Below, one piece after another: positions 1 to 9,635 of a stretch of DNA of 64,000 nt (the first letter of the stretch is position 1; each line of letters begins with the position of its first letter). A model generated the notes under the pieces. It ran no database searches and was not told where the DNA came from. It worked only from the letters and a program-made list of their open reading frames with translations. Position numbers and translations under genes: made by a program. The stretch is from Mesorhizobium huakuii (GTDB taxonomy: Bacteria > Pseudomonadota > Alphaproteobacteria > Rhizobiales > Rhizobiaceae), in contig NZ_CP050296.1 in NCBI RefSeq assembly GCF_014189455.1, positions 744,001 to 808,000 of the forward strand, read 5' to 3'.

Positions 1-140
1 CCGACGCCGCCAACGCCGCCTGGACGAAAGGCGACAGCGACTTCCGCGCCTGCCTGGGCAAGAGTTTGCCGACGGATGCGGCTTTCCCCGCGCTACAGGC
101 GCAGGCGCAGGCGCTGGCGGATCGGATGGCGGGGAAGTAG
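1..140 (+). CDS. C-terminal tail of an unidentified protein (5' truncated by window)
   Basis: The reading frame that starts at base 3 is open from the window edge to a TAG at 138-140 and gives 45 residues, ending in a helix-prone Ala/Gln stretch (ALQAQAQALADRMAGK). It is the only frame here without a stop and its codon use matches the neighbouring genes, so it is probably the end of a real upstream gene. There is too little sequence to name a family. The next gene, htpG, starts 162 bases downstream on the same strand. Confidence 0.55.
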   Translation, partial: DAANAAWTKGDSDFRACLGKSLPTDAAFPALQAQAQALADRMAGK

Positions 141-302
141 GCGCGGCGCCCATTCCTCACCCCTTGTCGCCTTCGCATCGCGCTACGATATTGTCGGTCG
201 CGCTGGGACCTGCCGAGTTGCCGGCGCAATTGAAAATGGTTGAAGGATGAGCCCGGAACGTGCATGGCGCGGCGGGCGGATGAACAGCGTGGGAAAATCT
301 GA

Positions 303-2189
303 ATGACGACGGATACGAAAGCGACGGAAACCAGGGCGTTCGAGGCGGATGTCTCGCGGTTGCTGCACATGATGGTGCATTCGGTCTATTCCGATAAGGA
401 CGTCTTCCTGCGCGAGCTGATTTCCAATGCCGCCGACGCTTGCGAGAAGCTGCGCTTCGAGGCCGTCAGCCGTCCGGAATTGCTGGGCGAGGATCCCAAG
501 CCGCGCATCTCGATTTCGGCCGATCCGGACAACAAGCAGATCACCGTCGAGGACAACGGCATCGGCATGAGCCGCGACGACATGGCCGAGGCGCTGGGCA
601 CGATCGCCCGCTCCGGCACGCGCGCCTTCATCGAGCGTGTCGGCTCAGGCAGCGAGGACACGCAACTCATCGGCCAGTTCGGCGTCGGCTTCTATTCCGC
701 CTTCATGGTCGCCGACCGGGTCGACGTCATCAGCCGCCTGGCGGGAAGTGAAGAGGCCTGGCGCTGGTCCTCCGACGGCAAGGGTTCCTACGACATCGCC
801 CCCGCCCCGATCGAAGCAGCCCCCAAACGCGGCACCCGCGTCGTGCTGCATCTGATGGACGACGCCGTCTCCTACACCGGCTCCTACCGGCTCGAGCAGC
901 TGGCCAAGTCGCAGTCGGGCCATGTGCCGGTGCCGATCACGCTCGTCGAAAAACCCGGCGCCGAGGCGCGCGACATAGCCGACGGCACCGCCCTCTGGGT
1001 CCGCCCCAAGAGTGAGATCAAGCCCGAGGAATACACCGACTTCTACCGCAGCGTCGCCGGCCAGTATGACGAGCCGGCCGCCACCATCCATTTCCGCGCC
1101 GAGGGAAGGCAGGAATACTCCGTGCTCGCCTTCGTGCCGGGATCGCGTCCGTTCGATCTGTTCGACCAGGACCGCAAGGGCCGCATGAAGCTCTATGTGC
1201 GCCGCGTCTTCATCACCGACGACGCCGACCTTCTGCCGCGCTATCTGCGCTTCGTGCGCGGGCTGGTCGATTCCGCCGACCTGCCGCTCAACGTCTCGCG
1301 CGAGATGATCCAGGAAAGCCCGCTGTTGGCCTCGATCCGCAAGGGCCTGACCAACCGCGTGCTCGGCGACCTCGTCAAGCTGGCCGAGAACGAGGCCGAG
1401 GCCTATGCGAAGATCTGGGACAATTTCGGCGTCGTCCTGAAGGAAGGGCTCTACGAGGATTACGAACGGCGCGAGCAATTGCTGAAGCTCGCCCGCTTCC
1501 ATTCGAGTGCCTCGGGCGAAGGCTGGCGTGGCCTTGCCGACTATGTCGGCGCGATGAAGGAAGGCCAGAAGGCGATCTTCTTCATGGCCGGCGACGACCG
1601 CGCCCGGCTCGAAGCCTCGCCGCAGCTCGAAGGATTCAAGGCGCGCGGCATCGAGGTGCTGCTGCTCACCGACCCCGTCGACAGTTTCTGGGTGACGATG
1701 GCGCCGGACTTCGATGGCAAGCCGTTCAAGTCGGTCACGCAGGGCGTGGCCGAACTGTCCGACATCCCGCTGCTCGACGAGGCCAAGAAGCCGGATGCGG
1801 CCGCAACACCCGAGGTCGACGGCTTCCTGGCTTTCGTTAAGTCCGCGCTCGGCGATGCCGTCTCGGACGTCAAGGCTTCCGACCGTCTGACCGAAAGCGC
1901 CGTTTGCCTGGTCGCGCCCGAACATGGCCCCGACCGGCAGTTCGAGCGGCTGATGAACGCCGCCGGCCGCCTCGACAAGACGGCCAAGCCCATCCTCGAA
2001 ATCAACCCAAGGCATGAGCGCGTGCTGGCGCTGGCCAGCCTCGGCGAAGAGGACCAGGCCTTCAAGGACGACGCCGCCCACCTTCTCTACGACGAGGCGC
2101 GCGTGCTCGATGGCGACAAGCCGGCGGACGCCAGGGCATTTTCGGCGCGTCTGGCCCGGTTGATAGAGCGTGGCATTTCGAAGGGCTGA
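303..2189 (+). CDS. htpG: Molecular chaperone HtpG (bacterial Hsp90)
   Basis: This 628-residue protein is the bacterial Hsp90, a cytoplasmic ATP-dependent homodimeric chaperone. The N-terminal GHKL ATPase motifs are all visible: ELISNAADACEKLR at about 37-50, VEDNGIGM at about 81-88 and GQFGVGFYSAFMVAD at about 123-137. The middle domain carries the conserved NVSREMIQE segment, and the C-terminal dimerisation region runs to the end. Length is normal for the family. The ATG at 303 is preceded only by a weak purine stretch (gtgggaaa). No terminator is obvious in the 21 bases before the convergent GlxA-type gene. Identification is secure. Confidence 0.97.
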   Translation: MTTDTKATETRAFEADVSRLLHMMVHSVYSDKDVFLRELISNAADACEKLRFEAVSRPELLGEDPKPRISISADPDNKQITVEDNGIGMSRDDMAEALGTIARSGTRAFIERVGSGSEDTQLIGQFGVGFYSAFMVADRVDVISRLAGSEEAWRWSSDGKGSYDIAPAPIEAAPKRGTRVVLHLMDDAVSYTGSYRLEQLAKSQSGHVPVPITLVEKPGAEARDIADGTALWVRPKSEIKPEEYTDFYRSVAGQYDEPAATIHFRAEGRQEYSVLAFVPGSRPFDLFDQDRKGRMKLYVRRVFITDDADLLPRYLRFVRGLVDSADLPLNVSREMIQESPLLASIRKGLTNRVLGDLVKLAENEAEAYAKIWDNFGVVLKEGLYEDYERREQLLKLARFHSSASGEGWRGLADYVGAMKEGQKAIFFMAGDDRARLEASPQLEGFKARGIEVLLLTDPVDSFWVTMAPDFDGKPFKSVTQGVAELSDIPLLDEAKKPDAAATPEVDGFLAFVKSALGDAVSDVKASDRLTESAVCLVAPEHGPDRQFERLMNAAGRLDKTAKPILEINPRHERVLALASLGEEDQAFKDDAAHLLYDEARVLDGDKPADARAFSARLARLIERGISKG

Positions 2190-2210
2190 GACAGCGCTTC
2201 GCGGCCGGCT

Positions 2211-3188
2211 TCAGTGCGCCGCGGCGGCGGGCATGCGGTTGGGATGCCTGAGATGGGTTGGCGTGATGCCGGTCTGCTGGCGGAACACGCGGCTGAAATG
2301 GCCGGCATTGGTGAAGCCGCAGCGATAGGCGATATCGCCGATCTGCAGGTCGCTGCCTTCGAGCAGTGACTTGGCATGATGGACTCTCAGCGCCAGATAG
2401 GCCGCCATCGGGCCGATGCCGAGCTCGGTGCCGAAAAGCCGCTCGAGCTGGCGCCGTGAACAATTCAGCCGGCCCGCGATCTCGCCGACCGTCAGCGTCT
2501 CCTGCAGGTTGCTCTCCATCAAGAGAAGCGCGCGCTTCACCGCACGGCTCGATGCCGCCGGAAACAGGTCGCCGACGGGCTGCACGTCGCGGCTGCTCCT
2601 GATCCGGTCGAGCACCAGGATCTTGGCGGCCTTTTCCGCCGCCTTCTGGCCGATGAACTGGGACACGAAATAGCCGGCGAGGTCGGCGGCACCCGTGCCG
2701 CCGGCGCAGGTCGAGCGGCCACGGTCGACGGAAAACAGGCTGTCGGCATGGGCGTTGACATCGGGGAACTGGCTGCGGAAATCCTTGATGTGGAACCAGC
2801 TGACGGCGGCGCTATAGCCGTCGAGCAGGCCATAGCGCGCCAGCACGAAGCTTCCCGTGCACAGCGCCGTCAGCGGCACACCCTTCTCGGCGGCCCGCAA
2901 CAGGAACGCCTCCTTGTCGGAACTCAGGCTGCGGTTGGTGTCGAGCAGGCCGCCGACCACCACGACATTGTCGAAATCCTCCGGATTGCCGATCCCTTTG
3001 GTCGGCAGCAATTCGACGCCGCAGCTTGCCCGGATCGGCAGGCCGCGTTCGCCGACGATCTCCCAGTCGAACTCGATCCTGCGGCTGCGGTCGCCCTCAT
3101 CGCCCGCCAGCCGCAGCGTGTCGATGAACAGCGACAGCGGCGACAGCGTGAAGTCGCGAACCAGGAGAAACGCAAACCGCCTTGCCAT
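2211..3188 (-). CDS. GlxA family transcriptional regulator (DJ-1/PfpI domain plus AraC HTH)
   Basis: The 325-residue protein has an N-terminal DJ-1/PfpI-like domain (about 5-185), including the FDNVVVVGGL and LTALCTGSFVLARYGLLDG segments, followed by a C-terminal AraC-type double helix-turn-helix (about 220-318: AGRLNCSRRQLERLF and IAYRCGFTNAGHFSRVFRQQTGITP). Proteins of this build regulate catabolic genes such as those for glycine betaine or carnitine, or glyoxylate-related functions; the effector here cannot be read from sequence. It is convergent with htpG. An orphan ORF upstream on the same strand runs into its first 265 bases in another frame. The family call is certain, the target unknown. 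Confidence 0.93.
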   Translation of the reverse strand: MARRFAFLLVRDFTLSPLSLFIDTLRLAGDEGDRSRRIEFDWEIVGERGLPIRASCGVELLPTKGIGNPEDFDNVVVVGGLLDTNRSLSSDKEAFLLRAAEKGVPLTALCTGSFVLARYGLLDGYSAAVSWFHIKDFRSQFPDVNAHADSLFSVDRGRSTCAGGTGAADLAGYFVSQFIGQKAAEKAAKILVLDRIRSSRDVQPVGDLFPAASSRAVKRALLLMESNLQETLTVGEIAGRLNCSRRQLERLFGTELGIGPMAAYLALRVHHAKSLLEGSDLQIGDIAYRCGFTNAGHFSRVFRQQTGITPTHLRHPNRMPAAAAH

Positions 3189-4102
3189 TTGTTTCCGGAA
3201 CCGCCTGTCTTAAGCTTATTCAGCCAGCACATTATCCTGGAACACCGGACGATGTGTTTGCCAAAAGCGGCATCGGACTTCTTGCTTGTTGCCGGCCACG
3301 CAGTCCATAGCGCCTTCCCTCGACACGTGCCGTCACGGCTTTTAGGGTCATAGGATCGCCCTCCGGCTCGGACCACGTGCAATTCCAGCGGTCGAGGCGC
3401 CGATGGGACAAAGAGAGGTTTGGTCAGCGCCTCGGGAATTTCAATTTCGCAACGATCTGACCCGTCGTTGTAGACCAGCGCTCCTTGCGAAATCCGTAGC
3501 GCAATATTCGAACCACGCTGGGGTTCATTGGACCACCTATCCAGGGCCGCTATGCTGTCCGGCACGGCAAACCTTTGAAACAGTTGGATCTCGGGAATGA
3601 GGAATTTTGGTCGCAGCATTGCTGACCAAATTCTATAAGGGAGGAACGTGATCGAAAAATCACTCTTGCTTTCCAGGTCATCGATATCGGCCATCACTCG
3701 CTGAAGTCCGCCCATGCAACTCAGGAGCATGCGATGGAAATTTGGTGGCCAAGGTGAGAACAGAAGATGGCCGGGCAGTTTGCAGCTCATATTGCCACTT
3801 TTTGTTCGCCTCCACGGCCAAGGGCAATCTTGGTCCGAGTCAGTCGGTCGAACGAGAAGCACACCCTTGGTCTCGCGGATTACCGGCCAGAAATTTCTCG
3901 CGGGTGAACGGCGAATTGCTTCGTGAAGCTGTGCAATAGCCTGAGCGACGGGGACAGCTTTGGCCAACGCATCGATGGCTGTGGATACATTCGGCCTTTG
4001 CTGGCGTATGTATTCCTCCGCCAAGGGCCGATTTAGACTCCTCAAATATCCGCGATAAGTCCGCATATGCTCATTGTGGCCATCATCCTCGCGCTTAGTC
4101 AC
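2924..4102 (-). CDS. Orphan hypothetical protein, low GC, overlapping the next gene (possibly degraded)
   Basis: A GTG-started frame of 392 codons. Roughly the first 250 residues look protein-like, with mixed hydrophobic and charged composition (for example DIDDLESKSDFSITFLPYRIWSAMLRPKFLIPEIQLFQ) and lower GC than the flanks. The last 85 or so residues lie in the GlxA-type gene in a different frame and are Arg/Ser/Cys-rich, which is typical of a shadow reading frame. The natural stop has therefore probably been lost, or the gene is frameshifted near 3200-3330. No family is recognised. An internal ATG at 4066 is an alternative start. It may be a horizontally acquired or decaying gene. Confidence 0.4.
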   Translation of the reverse strand: MTKREDDGHNEHMRTYRGYLRSLNRPLAEEYIRQQRPNVSTAIDALAKAVPVAQAIAQLHEAIRRSPARNFWPVIRETKGVLLVRPTDSDQDCPWPWRRTKSGNMSCKLPGHLLFSPWPPNFHRMLLSCMGGLQRVMADIDDLESKSDFSITFLPYRIWSAMLRPKFLIPEIQLFQRFAVPDSIAALDRWSNEPQRGSNIALRISQGALVYNDGSDRCEIEIPEALTKPLFVPSAPRPLELHVVRAGGRSYDPKSRDGTCRGKALWTAWPATSKKSDAAFGKHIVRCSRIMCWLNKLKTGGSGNKWQGGLRFSWFATSRCRRCRCSSTRCGWRAMRATAAAGSSSTGRSSANAACRSGQAAASNCCRPKGSAIRRISTMSWWSAACSTPTAA

Positions 4103-4235
4103 TGATCAAATCCATTTGCCCAACCCGCAACCTATTATTCTATCTATTATCCACTCAACTTCGCAGCCAAATATGGATACCAGTTTCATTTCCTAAAGCT
4201 AAACTGAAGAGTGTCTCCGGGTCAAAACAGCAAAT

Positions 4236-4259
4236 GCCCGGACGCACCAACGTCCGGGC
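4236..4259 (-). terminator. Hairpin downstream of the alpha/beta hydrolase gene
   Basis: A perfect 9-bp stem (GCCCGGACG / CGTCCGGGC) with a 6-base loop lies 28 bases beyond the stop of the minus-strand hydrolase. On the minus strand it is followed by a T-rich but interrupted tract (atttgctgtttt), so it is a plausible but not ideal intrinsic terminator. Confidence 0.5.
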
Positions 4260-4287
4260 TGTCCTTCAAAGCAGAGGCAGGCTCGCT

Positions 4288-4989
4288 TCACTTCTTGCCG
4301 ACGCTCGTCGCCGCCTGTTCGATGATCTTGGCGACAGCCGAGGGATCGGAGACATAGACCGCGTGGCTGCCGGGCACTTCGACCGTTGTCGCGCCGGCCC
4401 GGGTCGCCATCTGGCGCTGTGCCGGCGGCGGGATCATATGATCGTCGGTGGCGACGAGATACCAGCTCGGCTTCACCCTCCAGGCCGGCTTGGTGACCTT
4501 ACCTTCGAGCGCCGGAATGCCCCACGGAACCTGCGAGTCCGCCATGAAGGCAGCGAGCGAGGGACGCACATCGGCGGCGAAGGCAGCGGCGAACTTGGCC
4601 TTGTCGAGCATCAGGAAGCCGTCGACGGGCGGCAGGATCGGCGGCACGGAAGCGCCGGGAGGCGGGTTGGCGATCAGGGTCGAGACCGACTCGCCGGCAT
4701 CCGCCGCGAAAGCCGCGATATAGACGACAGCAGCCACTTTGGGGTCGGTGCCGGCTTCCGACACCACGACGCCGCCATAGGAGTGGCCGACCAGGATGAC
4801 ATCGCCCTTCGCCTCTGCGATGGCGCGCTTGGTCACCGCGACATCGTCGGCGAGCGAGGTGGTCGGGTTCTGAACGATGGTGACGTCGTAGCCGTCCTTC
4901 TTGAGCTGGTGGTAGACGCCTTCCCAGCCGGAGCCATCGACGAAGCCGCCATGCACGAGGACGACGGAATTTGCTGCATTGTTCGACAT
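4288..4989 (-). CDS. Alpha/beta fold hydrolase (EstC-like esterase)
   Basis: A 233-residue alpha/beta hydrolase. The oxyanion segment LVHGGF (about 11-16), the nucleophile elbow GHSYGG with Ser70, the acid in VATDDHMIPP and the C-terminal GSHAVYVS histidine are all present, so the enzyme should be active. Substrate is unknown; family members hydrolyse small esters. The start at 4989 was chosen because MSNNAANSVVLVHGG follows a GGAG ribosome site seven or so bases upstream; the longer open frame to 5280 overlaps the divergent regulator and is not believed. It is divergent from the TolB/TPR regulator gene, which may control it. Confidence 0.88.
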   Translation of the reverse strand: MSNNAANSVVLVHGGFVDGSGWEGVYHQLKKDGYDVTIVQNPTTSLADDVAVTKRAIAEAKGDVILVGHSYGGVVVSEAGTDPKVAAVVYIAAFAADAGESVSTLIANPPPGASVPPILPPVDGFLMLDKAKFAAAFAADVRPSLAAFMADSQVPWGIPALEGKVTKPAWRVKPSWYLVATDDHMIPPPAQRQMATRAGATTVEVPGSHAVYVSDPSAVAKIIEQAATSVGKK

Positions 4990-5175
4990 TTGAGTTCTCC
5001 GTTTCAAAGTGTTGTTTGCGTTGGTTGCAGGAGGACTATGCGACGCGGCCGCCGCGCCCGCTTTGAGGCGACCTTCAGGACCGCTTGATTTTCCCTTGAG
5101 ATGGCTTTGATTTTGCGGCCACGACACGGCTACAGTGTCCAGTGCCGTTATAAGCCGCGTTCCGGAGCCAGCAAT

Positions 5176-6726
5176 TTGCCGTATCTTTTCGAGGATTTCG
5201 CCCTGGACGGCGACCGGCGCGAACTGCGTCGCGGCAATGACCTGATTTCCGTCGAGCCGCAGGTGTTCGACCTCCTGCAATATCTGATCCGCAATCGCGA
5301 GCGTGTGGTCAGCAAGGACGATCTGGTCGATGCGGTCTGGCAGGGACGCATCGTCTCGGATGCGACGCTGGCCAGCCGCGTCAACGCCGCGCGCGGCGCC
5401 CTGCGGGACAATGGCGAGCAGCAGCGCCTCGTCCGCACCTTCCCGCGCCGGGGCTTTCGCTTCGTCGGCACCGTGCGCGAGGAGGCCGGCGCCGAGGCCA
5501 TCGCACCGGTCGAGCAGGCGAAGCCGGGGCTGGGCATTCCCGCCCGCCCTTCCATCGCCGTGCTGCCCTTCGTCAACCTGAGCGGTGATGCCGATCAGGA
5601 CTATTTCGCCGACGGCATGGTCGAGGACATCATCACCGGCCTGTCGCGCATCCGCTGGCTGTTCGTGATCGCGCGGAATTCAAGCTTCACCTACAAAGGC
5701 CGCGCGGTCGACGTGAAGCAGGTCGGGCGCGAACTCGGCGTGCGCTACGTGCTGGAAGGCTCAGTGCGCAAGGTGGGCAGCCGGGTGCGCATCACCGGCC
5801 AGCTCGTCGACGCCGAAGACGGCAGCCATCTCTGGGCCGAGCGCTACGACCGCGAGCTGACCGATGTGTTCGCGCTGCAGGACGAGATCACCATCAGCGT
5901 GGTCGCGGCCATCGAGCCCAATCTGCGCCGGGCCGAGATCGAACGCGTCAAGCGCCAGCGCCCGAACAGTCTCGACGCCTACGATCTTTTTCTGCGCGCG
6001 CTGCCCGACGTGTACACCTTCATGCCGCAAGGCGCCGCCAAAGGCCTGCCGCTGCTCGACCAGGCGCTGGCCATCGAGCCGAGTTATGCGCTCGTCCACG
6101 GCTTTGCCGCCTGGGCGCATCAAACCCTTTTCATCCGCGGGGGCATGCTGGCGGACCACCGCGAGAAGGCGTCCCGCCATGCCCATGCCGCCATCGAGCA
6201 CGGCTCGGGCGACGCCATGGCGCTGGCGCTGGCCGGCTTCACCATCGGCCTGGTCGAGCATGACCGCAGGCTGGCCGACGAGGCGTTTTCGCAGGCGCTG
6301 GCGCTCAGCGCCTCCTGCGCCTTCGTCTACACGTTCGGCTGCGTGCCAGTGGCCTATGGCGGCGACGCGGCCCGCGCCATCGACTGGTGCGAGCAGGCGT
6401 TGCGGCTGAGCCCGTTGGACGCCATGAACTGCGTGCCGCAAGGCATGATCGGCTTCGGCAATTTCCTCGCCGGCCGGCATGAGCAGGCTGTCGCCGCAGG
6501 CCGGCGGGCGGTGGAGATGAACCCCGGCTTCAGCATCCTGCACGGATGGCTGGCCGCACCGCTTGCCAGGCTCGGCCGGCTCGACGAGGCCAAGGCGGCG
6601 GGAGCGCGGATGTTGGCGCTCGATCCGCATTTTACGATTGGCCGCTGGTCAGCGGCGGTGGGGCTGGCGCCCGAGATTGTCGGCGAGGTGACCGACGCGA
6701 TGCGGATGGCGGGATTGCCGGCATGA
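5176..6726 (+). CDS. Winged-helix / TolB-like / TPR transcriptional regulator
   Basis: The protein has an N-terminal OmpR-type winged helix (YLFEDFALDGDRRELRRG through RTFPRRGFRFVGTVRE), then a TolB-like domain (IAVLPFVNLSGDADQDYFADGMVEDIITGLSRI) and a C-terminal TPR-like helical region. Such proteins are common in Rhizobiales and used to be annotated as adenylate cyclases, although no cyclase domain is present. The start is placed at a TTG (5176) because GGAG lies nine bases upstream and homology to the family begins there; an in-frame ATG at 5101 would add 25 atypical residues. It is divergent from an esterase gene. Signal and targets are unknown. Confidence 0.87.
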   Translation: MPYLFEDFALDGDRRELRRGNDLISVEPQVFDLLQYLIRNRERVVSKDDLVDAVWQGRIVSDATLASRVNAARGALRDNGEQQRLVRTFPRRGFRFVGTVREEAGAEAIAPVEQAKPGLGIPARPSIAVLPFVNLSGDADQDYFADGMVEDIITGLSRIRWLFVIARNSSFTYKGRAVDVKQVGRELGVRYVLEGSVRKVGSRVRITGQLVDAEDGSHLWAERYDRELTDVFALQDEITISVVAAIEPNLRRAEIERVKRQRPNSLDAYDLFLRALPDVYTFMPQGAAKGLPLLDQALAIEPSYALVHGFAAWAHQTLFIRGGMLADHREKASRHAHAAIEHGSGDAMALALAGFTIGLVEHDRRLADEAFSQALALSASCAFVYTFGCVPVAYGGDAARAIDWCEQALRLSPLDAMNCVPQGMIGFGNFLAGRHEQAVAAGRRAVEMNPGFSILHGWLAAPLARLGRLDEAKAAGARMLALDPHFTIGRWSAAVGLAPEIVGEVTDAMRMAGLPA

Positions 6727-6947
6727 TCGCTTCGAGCGTCATCGATATCGGAAGAATGCGAAGCGGTTTATCCCGACTCGGCAAAGCCAGCCCCCACATT
6801 GGCGCTTCGTCGAGTATCTGGCCCCGACGCGTCCGGAAGCACCGGCGACGCCGGTCGTTTAGGCACTGCTCCGCCCGGCAAGTTGAAATGCCCCGCGTAG
6901 GCTAATGCTGAAACTTCCTGCCAGCCTGGAAGGGCAAATTTAAGCGT

Positions 6948-9635
6948 TTGCTACTAAGCTGGACCGATGAGCTATTGTTCAGGACAGCTACCCGGGTCGA
7001 ATTGACCACAACAAGATTCAGTCTTGGCCGCACGAGCCGGGCCATTTTTTCTACCGCCAACTTGCCGGCGGCGATCGCTTTTGTCGTGCTTCTGGTCTGC
7101 GCCGTCGTTGCCGACCAGCAGAACAGCAGGGTCTCCGATCAACTGGCCCGTGCCGACGTGCTGGCCAAGGTCAACATCATTCGCGCCAAGCTCGAAGGCA
7201 ATATAAACGGCAATCTTCAGCTTGTGCAGGGGTTGGTTTCGGCCATCGATACCGAACCCTATATGGGCCAGCAAAGATTTGCCTCGCTTGCCCGCAATCT
7301 GTTCGAACAGAAATCGCAATTGCGCAACATTGCCGGCGCGCCCGACCTCGTCATCTCGTTGATGTATCCGATACAGGGCAACGAGAAGGCGATCGGGCTC
7401 GATTACCGCAAGAACGAAGCGCAGCGCACGGCAGCGCTCCGGGCGCGCGACCAGCGGGTGCTGGTGTTTGCCGGCCCGGTCGACCTTGCCCAAGGCGGGC
7501 GCGGCTTCATCGGCCGCATTCCGGTCTTTGTGCCGACCGCCGGCGGCGGCGATCGCTTCTGGGGCATCGTCTCGGCGGTGGTCGATGTCGATCGGCTCTA
7601 CGCGGCGAGCGGGCTGACCGATCAGGATCTCGATATCGATGTCGCGCTCACAGGCAAGGATGCGCTGGGCGGCGGCGGCGACCGCTTTTTCGGCGGCGAC
7701 CAGGTCGTCGCCGGAAATCCGGTATCGGCCGACGTGCAGTTGCCATCAGGCTCCTGGCAGATTTCGGCCATTCCCAAGGGCGGCTGGTCGGCGGCTCCGA
7801 AGAACGAGTGGACCTTGCGGTCGCTGATGTTGCTCGCCGGAGCGCTGGTGGTGCTGCCGATCATGGTGGCCGGCCGGCTATTCGGCGAAAGGCAGAAAAA
7901 CTACGCCGAGCTGAGGCGCCTGTCCGGGCGCCTGGAGCTGGCGCTTGAAGCCTCCGGCATCGGCGTTTGGGAACACGACCTCACCAGCAACGAAATGGTG
8001 TGGGATGACCGCGTCAACGAGATCTACGGCAAGTCAGCCGACGGCAAGCCGCGCGGCTATGATGACTGGGCGCAGACGATCCATCCTGAAGATCTCGGGC
8101 GGGCAAGACAGGACTTTGATTCGGCCTCGGCCAGTAAAGGCCCCTATTCCTCACAATACCGGCTCCTGCGCCCCGACGGCACCGTCCGCCATGTGCGCAC
8201 GCGCGCAACCTACTTCCAGGACATAGGCGGCACACCCAAGTTGATCGGCGCCGAGTGGGACGTGACCAGCGACGTGCTGCTCAACGAAAACCTCATTCGC
8301 GAGCGCCAGTTGACAGAATCGAAGAACGCCGAGCTCAATCTCGCCAAGGCGCATATCGAGTATGCGGCGCTGCACGATTCGCTGACCGGCCTGCCCAACC
8401 GCCGCTATCTCGATGAACTGCTGGCCGAAAACGGCGAACCGGACCGGCGCACGGCACTGCTGCACCTGGACCTCGATCGCTTCAAGCAGATCAACGACAC
8501 GCTCGGCCACGCCGCGGGCGATGCCATGCTGATGCATGCCTCCAGGGTCATCAAGGCCAATGCCAGCCGTGACGATTTCGTTGCGCGCATCGGCGGCGAC
8601 GAGTTCGTTTTGGTCAGCCATGGGCTTGATGACGACGAGCTCTCGGCACTTGCCGACCGCATCATCGAGGAGATGCGCCAGCCTGTCGATTATCGCGGCC
8701 ATCCGTGCCGCTTCGGGGTCAGCATCGGCATTGCCGCCAACAGCGGCGTCGACGTGAAGCAGTTGCTGGTCAACGCCGATCTCGCGCTTTATCGGGCGAA
8801 AAGTCGTGGCCGCAACCGCTTCGAATTCTTCAACGAGGAATTGCAGAGCGAGATCGTGCGGACCAAGCAGATCGCCGACGAGATTCTCGGCGGGCTGGAG
8901 CGGCACGAATTCATCGCCTACTATCAGCCGCAGTTCGACGCGAGCACGCTTGAGATCGTCGGCGTCGAGGCGTTGTCGCGCTGGAAGCATCCGCGAAGGG
9001 GTATCCTGGCCCCCGACGCCTACCTCAAGGTGGCCGACGAACTCAACGTCGTGGCGCTGATCGACCGCATCGTCCTCAAACACGCGCTGGAGAATTTCGA
9101 GCGCTGGTCGCGCAGTCATCTCAACATCCCGCGCGTGTCGGTCAACGTCTCTGCCAGGCGGCTGGAGGATAAGGACCTGATCGAGGGCCTGCGCAAGCTC
9201 GCCATCAAGGCGGGAACCGTGTCGTTCGAGCTGGTGGAGTCCATCTTCCTCGATGAAAACGACGATCTGGTCACCTGGAATATCGACCACATCAAGGAGC
9301 TCGGCATAGACATCGAGATCGACGATTTCGGCACCGGCCACGCCTCGATCGTCTCGCTGCTCAAGCTGCGGCCGCGTCGCCTCAAGATCGACCGTCAACT
9401 GATCACACCCATTGCCGGTTCAATGGCGCAACGGCACCTTGTGGCGTCGATCATCGAGATCGGCAAATCGCTCGGCATCGAAGTGGTTGCCGAGGGCGTC
9501 GAGACGATGGAGCACGCGCGTATCCTCAAGGAACTTGGCTGCGATATCTTGCAAGGCTACCTTTTTGGCCGGCCCATGGAGGCCAAGGCCTTCAAGGCCT
9601 TCGCCCAGTCGCGCAAATGGCTGGCCGCGGGGTAG
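6948..9635 (+). CDS. CHASE-PAS-GGDEF-EAL cyclic-di-GMP signalling protein
   Basis: An 895-residue membrane sensor. A first transmembrane helix lies at about 40-56, a periplasmic CHASE domain at about 75-225, and a second helix at about 291-311. A PAS domain follows (about 330-445, LEASGIGVWEHDL), then a GGDEF domain with an intact GGDEF motif at 549-553 and an EAL domain. In the EAL domain the catalytic motif is EALSRW, with NVSARRL, ELVESIFLDE, DDFGTGHAS and VVAEGVET all present. Both synthase and phosphodiesterase activities are therefore possible. No RxxD inhibitory site is obvious. The assigned start is a TTG. It stands alone, with about 220 bases free of genes upstream. Confidence 0.93.
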   Translation: MLLSWTDELLFRTATRVELTTTRFSLGRTSRAIFSTANLPAAIAFVVLLVCAVVADQQNSRVSDQLARADVLAKVNIIRAKLEGNINGNLQLVQGLVSAIDTEPYMGQQRFASLARNLFEQKSQLRNIAGAPDLVISLMYPIQGNEKAIGLDYRKNEAQRTAALRARDQRVLVFAGPVDLAQGGRGFIGRIPVFVPTAGGGDRFWGIVSAVVDVDRLYAASGLTDQDLDIDVALTGKDALGGGGDRFFGGDQVVAGNPVSADVQLPSGSWQISAIPKGGWSAAPKNEWTLRSLMLLAGALVVLPIMVAGRLFGERQKNYAELRRLSGRLELALEASGIGVWEHDLTSNEMVWDDRVNEIYGKSADGKPRGYDDWAQTIHPEDLGRARQDFDSASASKGPYSSQYRLLRPDGTVRHVRTRATYFQDIGGTPKLIGAEWDVTSDVLLNENLIRERQLTESKNAELNLAKAHIEYAALHDSLTGLPNRRYLDELLAENGEPDRRTALLHLDLDRFKQINDTLGHAAGDAMLMHASRVIKANASRDDFVARIGGDEFVLVSHGLDDDELSALADRIIEEMRQPVDYRGHPCRFGVSIGIAANSGVDVKQLLVNADLALYRAKSRGRNRFEFFNEELQSEIVRTKQIADEILGGLERHEFIAYYQPQFDASTLEIVGVEALSRWKHPRRGILAPDAYLKVADELNVVALIDRIVLKHALENFERWSRSHLNIPRVSVNVSARRLEDKDLIEGLRKLAIKAGTVSFELVESIFLDENDDLVTWNIDHIKELGIDIEIDDFGTGHASIVSLLKLRPRRLKIDRQLITPIAGSMAQRHLVASIIEIGKSLGIEVVAEGVETMEHARILKELGCDILQGYLFGRPMEAKAFKAFAQSRKWLAAG

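Noticed and set aside
645..2081. 478-codon minus-strand frame in htpG
   Set aside because: It is an antisense shadow of a highly conserved gene.
8151..9398. 415-codon minus-strand frame in the GGDEF-EAL gene
   Set aside because: It is an antisense shadow; the sense strand has intact GGDEF and EAL motifs.
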